Below, one piece after another: positions 23,243 to 29,944 of a stretch of 33,019 nucleotides of DNA; the first letter of the stretch is position 1; each line of letters begins with the position of its first letter. The notes under the pieces are model-generated. The model was not told where the DNA came from, made no database searches, and was given only the letters and a program-made list of their open reading frames with translations. The translations under genes were made by a program, and so were the position numbers. This stretch comes from a virus, in IMG/VR virus record IMGVR_UViG_3300044577_000044, positions 1-33,019 of that record; one strand, 5' to 3'.

Positions 23243-23409
23243 CAATACCCTCCGATATTGCCGTCCGGTTGCGGGGTGTTTGTGAACTCCTCCGGCGCCA
23301 CGTCGCGCAACTCCCCCGCGCTCAGGTGGAAGCGCCGGCGCAAGCGCGTCAGGCTCATGCCGTCCAGGTAGGCCGCGCGTGCCTCGGCGTAGGGGGTCGG
23401 TTCAGCCAT
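23242..23409 (-). CDS. Small HTH-like protein (55 aa)
   Basis: The frame reads MAEPTPYAEARAAYLDGMSL, then TRLRRRFHLSAGELRDVAPEEFTN. The middle looks like a minimal helix-turn-helix (AEARAAYLDG-MSL-TRLRRRFHLSAGELRD) as in resolvase or small regulator C-termini. A GTG six codons upstream is an alternative start. It ends in IGGY. The stop overlaps the next ATG (TGATG). It may help DNA recognition in packaging, or regulate; neither is shown. Confidence 0.55.
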   Translation of the reverse strand: MAEPTPYAEARAAYLDGMSLTRLRRRFHLSAGELRDVAPEEFTNTPQPDGNIGGY

Positions 23410-23441
23410 TGAAGCCAATCCGTTCACTCCAGATCATGCGC

Positions 23442-23600
23442 TCATCCACCCGGCGCCCTCAACCGGGCCACCCGTCTTCGTATGGCGGCGATCTTGTCGG
23501 TCGTGTCCGCGCCGGTGAAGAAATGGACCAGCCACAGCCATATGATCATCAGGGCGCCGGCGAACTGGATCGACTGTTCTGGGCTCCTGAGCATGGCCAT
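23442..23600 (-). CDS. Single-pass membrane protein (52 aa)
   Basis: MAMLRSPEQSIQFAGALMII opens a 52-residue frame with one hydrophobic segment (about residues 12-29, FAGALMIIWLWLVHFFTG) and a basic C-terminus (IRRRVARLRAPGG). The ATG follows one base after the HTH-like gene stop. It could be a small holin-like or spanin-like protein, but one short segment is not enough to decide. A second in-frame ATG is two codons in. Confidence 0.6.
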   Translation of the reverse strand: MAMLRSPEQSIQFAGALMIIWLWLVHFFTGADTTDKIAAIRRRVARLRAPGG

Positions 23601-23601
23601 C

Positions 23602-23934
23602 TCACAACCTCCGTGCTTCGGCGGTCTGTGCAGCGTGCAACTCTTGGAAAACTTCCGCCTCGAAAACCGGCCCGAAATGCGCCACCAGGTCCCACACGTT
23701 CCCGCCGCCCAGCGTGACGCCCGCCGTGTTCGACCCTACCAGCCATTTCTCGATGGTGCTCTCGCTCGCTGATATTTCTTCTGACAGGTAGAAGCAGAAC
23801 TCGTCGATGTTCTGACCTAGCTTGGCCCGCTCGCGGTGCAACGCGCGCTTGATGGCTCGGCGCATTCGGCCCTTGCCTGTCTTTTGGTCGGGCATCAGGC
23901 GGGCTCGTGTCAGGGCTTCGGCGGCTTGGCTCAT
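23602..23934 (-). CDS. HTH-like phage protein next to terminase
   Basis: A 110-residue protein starting MSQAAEALTRARLMPDQKTGKG, seven bases after the terminase stop. Residues about 35-80 show a helix-turn-helix-like block with ISASESTIEKWLVGSNTA followed by NVWDLVAHFGPVFEAEVFQEL. This pattern (helix, SxST/SKW turn-helix, then a helical end) is similar in layout to another gene at 32197-32592. It is likely a DNA-binding protein, either regulating or assisting packaging. Confidence 0.7.
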   Translation of the reverse strand: MSQAAEALTRARLMPDQKTGKGRMRRAIKRALHRERAKLGQNIDEFCFYLSEEISASESTIEKWLVGSNTAGVTLGGGNVWDLVAHFGPVFEAEVFQELHAAQTAEARRL

Positions 23935-23941
23935 GGCGCCT

Positions 23942-25216
23942 CTAGTAGCCACCGATTTCGCTTCTGGTCGCGTCGGCGAGGTCATAATCGTCATCATCAT
24001 CCACCAGTCTGGGCGCGCTAATCGATGGGAATAGTTCGGATAGCCCCCAAACCAGAGCGTCGACCCGATCGGGCGAACCCTCGCCCTCGTACCCGGCGGC
24101 GGTCATCTGGCACATTTGATCTTCCAGTTCGGGCAGGGCCCCGACGTGGCTGATCCGGCCCAGGCTGTAAAGCGCGGCTATGGGCTCGGCCCGGACGTGT
24201 TTGCCCTTGGTGGCACGCACCTCAATGATCGGAACCGTGGGGCGCACCGTTGCCAAGGTGTGGCGCACCATGTCCCCACCCTGGTTGATCTCGATCACGA
24301 TGGCATCGGCCTCGTGCTTGTCGAACAGCGCCACGGCGCGAGTCGCCCACTGCTTGGGCGTGCCCTTCCTGGACCCGTCCTCCAGGACGTAGCCGCGGCC
24401 GTCTGTTCCCTCCGCACAGACGACGATCCCGTGATAGTCTGACCCGGGCTCCGCGCTGACGGCAGGATCAACGGCAACCACACAGCGCCCCAGCTCTGGC
24501 GCCTCATCCCTTCGCCCCTCGTGGATGGTCAGCCGATCCCAGATAGCCCCGATCGCCATCGGCTCGTACTCGCCGAGCCAGATATGGCCGTATCGGTGCC
24601 GGTTGATCCGCTCGTCAAGCAGGCGCTCGTCTTCCAGCACCGCCGGGAAAAAAGGATTGTGCAGGTAACTCGTCCGCACCACCGTGCTGTTTTCTGGTGG
24701 TTCTGGGCCCCGTAGAAAGGCATCAACTGGATCGCTCGCGGAACGCGGGTTCCAGCTAAACCATATCTCCGAGCTACGTTCCCGGATCGTGGGGCGAAGC
24801 AACTCCAATGAGCGCTGCGTGAATGTCTGAGCTTCTTCGACGTAGGCCACATCAAAGGCCTCAAGCGACTTGATGCTTTCGGCCGTGTGGTCCGCCATCC
24901 CCTGGAACAGGATAAGTCCATTCCCTGGCGCCTCGATGCGGTCGTGCAAAATGTTGAACATCGGGCTCAAACTTAGGGATTTGATCTTGTCCTCGATTAG
25001 CAACTTGACCGATTCCCGTAGAGACTTTTGCACCTCCCGCACGCAGACCATACGAGTGCCAGGCTCCAAGAGGCACCGCTCGACACCGAGTTCGGCGAAG
25101 AAATGCGACTTGCCCGAGCCACGCCCTCCATGCGCCCCCTTGTAGCGCGCCGGCGCCAACAGCGGCTCGAAAACCTCAGCCGTTTGGATTCTTAGGACGG
25201 ACGATGCGTCGTTCAA
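23942..25216 (-). CDS. terL: Terminase large subunit (ATPase and nuclease)
   Basis: A 424-residue protein. Walker A is GGRGSGKS (residues 30-37), Walker B and the catalytic glutamates VAYVEEA (123-129). The nuclease domain has VVAVDPAVSAEPGSDYHGIVV (first Asp near residue 250), DAIVIEINQGGDMV and a last acidic cluster near SPDRVDALVWGLSELF. This is the motor that pumps DNA through the portal and cuts concatemers. The start is TTG at 25216, forced by an in-frame TGA just upstream and by the family N-terminus (LRIQTAEVF near residue 8). It overlaps the small-subunit gene by 41 bases. It ends in GGY. Confidence 0.95.
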   Translation of the reverse strand: MNDASSVLRIQTAEVFEPLLAPARYKGAHGGRGSGKSHFFAELGVERCLLEPGTRMVCVREVQKSLRESVKLLIEDKIKSLSLSPMFNILHDRIEAPGNGLILFQGMADHTAESIKSLEAFDVAYVEEAQTFTQRSLELLRPTIRERSSEIWFSWNPRSASDPVDAFLRGPEPPENSTVVRTSYLHNPFFPAVLEDERLLDERINRHRYGHIWLGEYEPMAIGAIWDRLTIHEGRRDEAPELGRCVVAVDPAVSAEPGSDYHGIVVCAEGTDGRGYVLEDGSRKGTPKQWATRAVALFDKHEADAIVIEINQGGDMVRHTLATVRPTVPIIEVRATKGKHVRAEPIAALYSLGRISHVGALPELEDQMCQMTAAGYEGEGSPDRVDALVWGLSELFPSISAPRLVDDDDDYDLADATRSEIGGY

Positions 25217-25472
25217 TGATTTTCAATCCAATCTCGCCCCCCACGTCCAGGGTCGTGGCCGGCTTCGGGTGGACGTACATCGCCGCCGCCTTGGCGCACT
25301 CAATGCGGTCGGCCATTTGGGCTTCCTTGTTCCGCATGCGGTCGAGCAGAAATTGCAACGGCGTCTTGCCGCTCTTGGCGATTTCCGCCTCGCGCTTGGC
25401 GCTGGCCTTGTTGGGCGTGCCCTTTTTGCGCCCCGACCCAGACGTTTTCGGCGAGCCCTTCAGCTTAGCCAT
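25176..25472 (-). CDS. terS: Terminase small subunit-like protein
   Basis: A 98-residue protein: GRKKGTPNKASAKREAEIAKSGKTPLQFLLDRMRN (residues 14-48), AKAAAMYVHPKPATTLDVGG (about 61-80) and a basic end. The GRKKGTPNK opening and the YVHPK motif are typical of small proteins directly upstream of terL in many podoviruses and siphoviruses. Likely function is recognition of the packaging site. It overlaps terL by 41 bases. Small-subunit identity rests on position and motif. Confidence 0.75.
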   Translation of the reverse strand: MAKLKGSPKTSGSGRKKGTPNKASAKREAEIAKSGKTPLQFLLDRMRNKEAQMADRIECAKAAAMYVHPKPATTLDVGGEIGLKIIERRIVRPKNPNG

Positions 25473-25475
25473 GGA

Positions 25476-25496
25476 AACCTATTTTCAACCTATTTT
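25476..25496 (-). repeat. Short direct repeat upstream of terS
   Basis: Two copies of AAAATAGGTT (minus strand) separated by one base lie directly before the terS ATG, and the first overlaps the stop of the 49-residue gene. The AGG of the second copy is at ribosome-binding distance from the ATG. It may only be a duplicated Shine-Dalgarno. Confidence 0.5.
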
Positions 25497-25644
25497 AGGA
25501 CCCCCGCTTCGTTCGCTTGACGTGTCCCGCAACCGTCTTGTTCGACGCCTTGGGCTTGCAGACGCGGAGATACCGTCCGGGCTTGGGCTTCACGGTGCGG
25601 ACCTTCCCGCCGCGCTTGACGCAGCGATCGAACTTGGCTGGCAT
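25495..25644 (-). CDS. Tiny basic protein (49 aa)
   Basis: MPAKFDRCVKRGGKVRTVKP opens the frame, which continues Lys/Arg-rich (VCKPKASNKTVAGHVKRTKRG) to TAA. AGAGG lies seven bases before the ATG. Two cysteines (Cys8 and Cys29) could bind metal, but there is no second pair. Short proteins starting MPAKF and rich in Cys and Lys recur in phage packaging regions. Function unknown; nucleic-acid binding is plausible. Confidence 0.6.
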   Translation of the reverse strand: MPAKFDRCVKRGGKVRTVKPKPGRYLRVCKPKASNKTVAGHVKRTKRGS

Positions 25645-25694
25645 TTCTTACCTCTACCAGAGCGGGAAAGTCTGTGGCATCCTATCCTCCAGGC

Positions 25695-25922
25695 TCAGCC
25701 TGTGACGTGCTTTACCGCCCACATGACAGCTTCTTCGATCTTGGTCTTCGCAAGGGAAACCTCTCGACTGTTCCCCATGCCAGCGACGAATTCGTGGAAC
25801 TCCAATCCCATGTCCTTGATCTTCGACATATTCGCCTTTTCGGCATCGTCGAGGACACGATATTGGTGCCGCATTGTGTTGTTAACGGTGCGCTCATCAG
25901 AAGTGCTGTCAACGTGTGCCAT
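25695..25922 (-). CDS. acb2: Acb2/Tad1-hairpin-domain protein, predicted anti-CBASS sponge
   Basis: A 75-residue protein. The C-terminal part (residues 19-74: HQYRVLDDAEKANMSKIKD, MGLEFHEFVAGMG, NSREVSLAKTKIEEAVMWAV, KHVTG) carries the features of the Acb2 family: a helical hairpin with the nearly invariant SREvSLAkTKIEEAVMWAVKHiT end. Acb2 proteins bind cyclic di- and trinucleotides and so block CBASS effectors; they act as hexamers. The first 18 residues are a variable lead. It opens the late gene block just after a terminator and promoter-like sequence, and the gene stop sits in a small palindrome. The Thoeris inhibitor Tad1 is the alternative function in the same structural superfamily, but length and motif fit Acb2 better. 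Confidence 0.85.
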   Translation of the reverse strand: MAHVDSTSDERTVNNTMRHQYRVLDDAEKANMSKIKDMGLEFHEFVAGMGNSREVSLAKTKIEEAVMWAVKHVTG

Positions 25923-25952
25923 CTTGGTTCACTCCGTTAAGGTTGTGTCACG

Positions 25953-25984
25953 AAAAAACCCCGCGCCGGCTTCCGGGCAGGGTT
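25953..25984 (-). terminator. Intrinsic terminator at the end of the early block
   Basis: On the minus strand AACCCTGC-CCGG-AAG-CCGG-C-GCGGGGTT forms a GC-rich stem with a three-base loop, one bulged C and one G-T pair, followed by TTTTTT. It ends the 26022-26483 gene's transcript and lies 30 bases before the acb2-like ATG. Confidence 0.85.
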
Positions 25985-25993
25985 CGTGTGGCG

Positions 25994-26025
25994 ATAATCA
26001 ACCACAGAACCGATTGACCTGTCAA
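25994..26025 (-). promoter_or_regulatory. Promoter-like sequence before the terminator
   Basis: A perfect -35 TTGACA (26025-26020) is followed 18 bases later by TTGATT (26001-25996) and, in an alternative register, GATTAT. It would start transcription near 25988, just at the 5' arm of the terminator hairpin, so any transcript from it would form that hairpin immediately. It partly overlaps the 3' end of the upstream gene. Confidence 0.5.
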
Positions 26026-26483
26026 CCCCTGCCCATGAAACCCATGGCCAGCGCCAGTTTCTCGAAGGCCAGGCGGACCACGTCGCCGCCACGACGAGGC
26101 AGCGCGTCGTGGATCACTACGTCCTCGATCATCAATCGGCATGGCAGGCTCAGGCGGCGGACGATGCGCCGGTAGGCGGTCTGGGCGTCCGGGTCCGGCT
26201 CGGGCACGCAGGCGCCGCCAATGGTCCTGGGATCCAGCGCGCGGGCATCAGCCACGGCGCTCGCCTTTTCGTGCAGTTCCAGCAAGGCCTCGGCCGCGGA
26301 GTGATGGGTCAAGTCGATCACCCTGGCGTTGAGCAGCCGGTCGATTTGGCGCTGGGTGCGGTTGATTGCGTGGGCGACAATCTTGCCGGTTTCGGGATCG
26401 ATGGCGGTCACCACCTCGGCCACGTCGCGGCCCGCGTTGATCATCACGAAGCGGCCCGGACGCCCATCAAGGGCCCGAGCCAT
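26022..26483 (-). CDS. Hypothetical protein with helical C-terminal domain
   Basis: A 153-residue protein. The N-terminal half is Arg-rich and helical (VVTAIDPETGKIVAHAINRTQRQIDRLLNARVIDL), with residues about 105-150 (TAYRRIVRRLSLPCRLMIEDVVIHD, LPRRGGDVVRLAFEKLALAMG) reminiscent of DUF6456-type C-termini found in phage and alphaproteobacterial proteins. That resemblance is from memory and weak. It overlaps the previous gene by 17 bases and is the last gene before the terminator. Confidence 0.65.
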   Translation of the reverse strand: MARALDGRPGRFVMINAGRDVAEVVTAIDPETGKIVAHAINRTQRQIDRLLNARVIDLTHHSAAEALLELHEKASAVADARALDPRTIGGACVPEPDPDAQTAYRRIVRRLSLPCRLMIEDVVIHDALPRRGGDVVRLAFEKLALAMGFMGRG

Positions 26484-26724
26484 GGGGCGGAACTACGCGA
26501 CCAGACGGATCGGCGCGACCAGGCGGTCGCTCGGGCGCGCCCTTGTCGACACCGCCGTACAGCGCGCCGATCAACAACGCCAGACTGGCCACGGTCGTCG
26601 CAACCCAGGTCTCGCCGAACGAGGCGTTCGGTCCGCCTAGTGCGCCCTCGGTCACCACGAAGCCGTTCTCGACCTCCGTGATGCGGTAGTTCATCAGGCT
26701 TCGCCGGCGCTCGGCTGTCGTCAT
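26467..26724 (-). CDS. Small hypothetical protein with one hydrophobic segment
   Basis: An 85-residue protein starting at the ATG with GGAGGA four bases upstream (MTTAERRRSLMNYRITEV). A hydrophobic stretch (about residues 39-56, ETWVATTVASLALLIGALYGG) may cross the membrane, and the tail is Pro/Arg/Gly-rich. An alternative GTG start at 26811 would overlap the previous stop (GTGA) and add 29 residues. I prefer the ATG because of the strong ribosome-binding site. Function unknown. Confidence 0.6.
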   Translation of the reverse strand: MTTAERRRSLMNYRITEVENGFVVTEGALGGPNASFGETWVATTVASLALLIGALYGGVDKGAPERPPGRADPSGRVVPPHGSGP

Positions 26725-26807
26725 CGCGTCCTCCAATGGGGTTGGTGGCACCAAGGTGGTCGCGCTGGGCAACCAGCGTGGTAAATGGAGCGTGGTGTTC
26801 AGCACGC

Positions 26808-27473
26808 TCACGGCGCGGCGTCGGCCGCCATGTTTTCGCGGAACTGGGCCAATTCGGCTTTCTGCGCCGTGCTCAGTCGGGGCCGCCCCAGCCTTTGGTT
26901 AGGTTCCCGGCTCTCGTGGCCGCGGTCTTTTTCCGCCGGCATGGCCATGTCGACCGCCATGCCGGCGACCAGCTTGCGAACGAATGCCGGGTTGTATTCT
27001 TTGGGCTCCTCGGGCGCTGGCAACGCCGGCTTCGGCGGCGCGAGCAATCGATCGAGGTCGCGCAGCAGCTCCGTCTCCCATCTGATCTCGTCCCAGGCCA
27101 GGGCGCGGATCTGGCCCGGCGTCGGGCGCTTGGCGTCGTCCCGCTGGCGCCACGTGCGGCACGCTTCCATGATCGCAAATTCCGGCAGGTCGCCTAGATC
27201 GTCCGCCCAATCCATCGCCACAGCGGTCTGTAAGTCGGCCGGCATGTTGGGAACGAAATAGTGTGCCAGCAGCACGGCGGCGCGCTTGACGATCCAGGCC
27301 GGCTCAGCCGGTCTCAGGCGGGCCCTCAAGGCGGCCACCACCGCCGGCCCCTCCGCCTTCAGCCTCTCCGGGCTCGGCGGGTTGCGTAGGTTCGTCAGCG
27401 AGTACGCGCGCCGCCTCGGCAAATCCGTCGTAGAGATTGGCGCCGGCATTGGCTGGGCTGTGAGTTCGTTCAT
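26808..27473 (-). CDS. Helical phage protein following the DUF1376 gene
   Basis: A 221-residue protein. Residues about 45-125 (VVAALRARLRPAEPAWIVKRAAVLLAHYFVP...WADDLGDLPEFAIMEACRTWRQRD...RPTPGQIRALAWDEI) match a conserved phage protein I know from replication or regulatory blocks of alphaproteobacterial phages, without assigned function. The first 57 residues, rich in Pro and Arg, lie inside the 3' end of the DUF1376 gene in another frame (170-base overlap). Translation may really begin at a downstream start, for instance a GTG near 27341. Its position suggests a helicase-loader-like partner, which is inference. Confidence 0.7.
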   Translation of the reverse strand: MNELTAQPMPAPISTTDLPRRRAYSLTNLRNPPSPERLKAEGPAVVAALRARLRPAEPAWIVKRAAVLLAHYFVPNMPADLQTAVAMDWADDLGDLPEFAIMEACRTWRQRDDAKRPTPGQIRALAWDEIRWETELLRDLDRLLAPPKPALPAPEEPKEYNPAFVRKLVAGMAVDMAMPAEKDRGHESREPNQRLGRPRLSTAQKAELAQFRENMAADAAP

Positions 27474-28278
27474 CGGTTTTCCGTGTGCTCTGGGGTTTCA
27501 TGCGCCGATCGCGGGCTTCCGCGATGGCATCGGTGAAATAGGCCAGCGAGCGCGGCGGGTCGTGGCCGTTGCGCCGCGCCATCAGCCGCTTGACCGTGGG
27601 CTCGATGTCGAGCTCCCAATCGGCGCCCTCGGCCAGCCAGCTCGCGGCGATCCCCCAATCGCCGAACCAGCCGGGGTCGCCGGCCACGCCCATGATATCG
27701 GCGACACGCCGCCCGACCGCAACGGCCCGCTCGGCTGAGGTCGCGCGCTTCAAAAAATCGGGAATGTCGAGAAGATCGGGGTCGGCAGCAGCAGCCGGCT
27801 GGGTCGCGGCAACAGACTCAATGCTGCTGCTGTTAACCTCTCTCTTTCTTTCTTTCTTATCTAGACTCTGGACGCGTGCGTGCGCGCGCGAGGGGTTTGC
27901 TTGCGTTAAGTCATTGTTTTTGTGGTGAACAGCATCGTTTTCAGATACCTTTCGTCCACCTTTCGCGCCACTTTCAGCGCGTTTTCGGCGCGTTTTCGCG
28001 ACGTTTTCGAGCTCGAAACTCGCACGAGAATTGCTCAGCGCGCCGTCGCGCGCGGCCAATTTACCCTCGTCGATGAGCTGTTGGCGGAGCGCTTTCCATT
28101 TACGGATCGACACCCCGCAGACGCCGGAAAGATAGCGCGCATCGTCCGGTATCGGCCCGCCCCGGTCGTAGATCAGGTCCAGACACAGGCTGTAGGCGCC
28201 CTTCTCCTCGAGCGACAACATCATTGTCGAGGTGATGAAGTCGGCGCCGTAGCGTTTGTACCAAGGGCGCGCGCTCAT
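27304..28278 (-). CDS. DUF1376-family phage replication-region protein
   Basis: A 324-residue protein. The first 90 residues (WYKRYGADFITSTMMLSLEEKGAYSLCLDLIYDRGGPIPDD, then ARYLSGVCGVSIRKWKALRQQLIDEGKL) are the DUF1376 winged-helix-like domain, known from YdaU-type and primosome-like phage proteins. A Lys/Arg/Ser-rich linker follows, then a second conserved helical block (about 190-265, FGDWGIAASWLAEGADWELDIEPTVKRLMARRNGHDPPRSLAYFTDAIAEA). The tail is Gly/Pro/Glu-rich and overlaps the next gene. It likely takes part in phage DNA replication initiation. Start overlaps the sigma-like stop by ATGA. Confidence 0.82.
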   Translation of the reverse strand: MSARPWYKRYGADFITSTMMLSLEEKGAYSLCLDLIYDRGGPIPDDARYLSGVCGVSIRKWKALRQQLIDEGKLAARDGALSNSRASFELENVAKTRRKRAESGAKGGRKVSENDAVHHKNNDLTQANPSRAHARVQSLDKKERKREVNSSSIESVAATQPAAAADPDLLDIPDFLKRATSAERAVAVGRRVADIMGVAGDPGWFGDWGIAASWLAEGADWELDIEPTVKRLMARRNGHDPPRSLAYFTDAIAEARDRRMKPQSTRKTDERTHSPANAGANLYDGFAEAARVLADEPTQPAEPGEAEGGGAGGGGRLEGPPETG

Positions 28279-29006
28279 GGCGTGTACCAGCCGTGGCTTC
28301 GCGCCTCGGCCGCCTCCGCCTCCCGTTCCCGCACACGTTCAATATCGGACATCTCGACGAGAAACGGGGCAACTTCAGCAAGGCGCCTTATGGTTCCGGG
28401 ACGACGAAGTTTCCGTAGGGCTTTCTGCTCAATCTGGCGCGCACGCTCTCTGTTCACGCCGCCGATCATGAGGGAAACCTCTTCAAAAGTATTTTCGGCA
28501 TCAGTGAGTCCTTTGCCAATGTTATTTTTCTTACTCTGACCCACTTCGCCACTGAGACCAAATCGAGCCTTGATAACGATCGCCTCGCGTTCTGTGAGGA
28601 CTTCGTCAAGGATGGCCTCAAGGGTTTCGGCTGCCTCAACTTCCTGAAACCTTTGATCTGGAAGCAAATGATCGTCGGGAACCGATAGGGCGCTGGTGAG
28701 GCGCTCCATTTCGTCCAGGCTGACCTCAAATGAGGCGGTGTTCTTGAGCAAAGGATCCCAGACGTGTTGATGTGGAAATAAATCGTCACATTTACAGCCG
28801 AGTTTTTTTGCGACCCTCCGGACGGGCTTGCGCCACTCGCCCCGTTTCGTCATTGGGGCCTTCTTGAGGGAAGCGAGCCCATAAAGTGTGGCAGAATTCA
28901 TGCCAATAGCAGTCGCCAGATGGTTGATATTGTCAAATCCGGCGGCCTCCATGCGTCGTAGAAACGGCGCGTTTCTGACCTTAATCTCGATTCTGTAATC
29001 TTTCAT
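28275..29006 (-). CDS. Sigma-70-like phage transcription factor
   Basis: A 243-residue protein. The N-terminal part (residues 9-80: RNAPFLRRMEAAGFDNINHLATAIGMNSATLYGLAS...PHQHVWDP) holds a HTH of the type I know from phage sigma-like proteins. The region about 118-210 resembles sigma-70 region 4 (AILDEVLTEREAIVIKARFGLSG...TFEEVSLMIGGVNRERARQIEQKALRKLRRP), with the -35-recognising HTH in ERARQIEQKALRKLR. No region 2 for -10 binding is visible. It may direct host polymerase to late genes, or act as an adaptor. Its DNA between about 28430 and 28980 is less GC-rich than its neighbours. Confidence 0.82.
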   Translation of the reverse strand: MKDYRIEIKVRNAPFLRRMEAAGFDNINHLATAIGMNSATLYGLASLKKAPMTKRGEWRKPVRRVAKKLGCKCDDLFPHQHVWDPLLKNTASFEVSLDEMERLTSALSVPDDHLLPDQRFQEVEAAETLEAILDEVLTEREAIVIKARFGLSGEVGQSKKNNIGKGLTDAENTFEEVSLMIGGVNRERARQIEQKALRKLRRPGTIRRLAEVAPFLVEMSDIERVREREAEAAEARSHGWYTP

Positions 29007-29028
29007 CTCGGCAGCGGCTTGTCGGCGA

Positions 29029-29904
29029 TCATTGGGCCCCCTCCGCCTGCATGATGGAGCGGCCGATCATTTCAACGACTTGGGGCACGACGGCGTTGCC
29101 GAGGGCTCTAAGTCGGTCCACCCGGTTGGGAACCCCATGAGCCACTCGACCCACGTCGGGTTCAGGGAGCCACCGAGCCGGTGCCTCTGTGCCGCGCTCG
29201 CTTCGCCGCGGCCCTTCGCCATGCCCAGGTCCGGCGTCGGCCACAGCGACCTGTTCACCGCCCGCCCGAGTTCGTTCCCGCTCGGGCCGTTGCTCTTGCC
29301 ATCTGGGCTGAAGCCGTGCGCGGTGGGCCACATTTTCTTCGCCACATGAACCCGCAAGCTGTTTCTCGTCGCCGTGTGGTCCGTGGTCTTTTCCCAATCC
29401 GTCACCGTGCCGTGCTTCGCTTCTTGTGCCAACGGCGTGGGCCACAATCCATAGCCGCTCTCGTCTGTGCGGGGCATCGACGGCACAAGCCGGAATAGCA
29501 AACGTCCGGCAGGCGTAGCCACATCCCTCCAGGTCAGAAAGCACTTGGTCGAGGCCCAAATGGATGAGCCCAGCAACATTTTCTCCAAGTACCCAAGTGG
29601 GCCGGAGTTCGTCCACGAGCCGATACATTTCTGGCCAGAGGTGGCGGTCATCGTCCGCACCCGCTCGCTTCCCGGCGACACTAAAGGGCTGGCAAGGGAA
29701 GCCGCCGGAAATAAGCTGGACTGGTCCAACGGCATCGCCCCTCAGTTCCCGGATGTCGCCGTGACAGGGCACGTCGGGCCAGTGATGGGCGAGTACCTTG
29801 CGGCAATAGTCGTCGGTCTCGCAGAACGCCACGGTGGACATGCCGGCCCGCTCAAGCCCAAGGCTGAAACCGCCGATCCCGGAAAATAGGTCCAGCACAT
29901 TCAC
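29029..29904 (-). CDS. C5-cytosine DNA methyltransferase
   Basis: A 291-residue enzyme with all main motifs: I NVLDLFSGIGGFS (residues 2-14), IV GGFPCQPFS with nucleophile Cys71, VI ENV (108-110), VIII APHRRERLW (144-152) and IX/X RALGNAVVP (266-274). The start is a GTG after GGTGAGGG, giving the canonical MNVLDLFSG. The region about 155-255 (target-recognition side) is Arg/Glu/His-rich and shares its DNA with an alternative frame that also looks family-like (see findings). It methylates phage DNA, probably to escape host restriction; no cognate nuclease gene is nearby. Confidence 0.92.
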   Translation of the reverse strand: MNVLDLFSGIGGFSLGLERAGMSTVAFCETDDYCRKVLAHHWPDVPCHGDIRELRGDAVGPVQLISGGFPCQPFSVAGKRAGADDDRHLWPEMYRLVDELRPTWVLGENVAGLIHLGLDQVLSDLEGCGYACRTFAIPACAVDAPHRRERLWIVAHAVGTRSEARHGDGLGKDHGPHGDEKQLAGSCGEENVAHRARLQPRWQEQRPERERTRAGGEQVAVADAGPGHGEGPRRSERGTEAPARWLPEPDVGRVAHGVPNRVDRLRALGNAVVPQVVEMIGRSIMQAEGAQ

Positions 29905-29944
29905 AACGCCCTCACCATTCGCCGTGGTGATTCCCGTTGGCCGC

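Noticed and set aside
25690-25702. CAGGCT-x-AGCCTG palindrome over the acb2-like stop codon
   Set aside because: Only six-base arms with a one-base centre and no T-run; likely chance.
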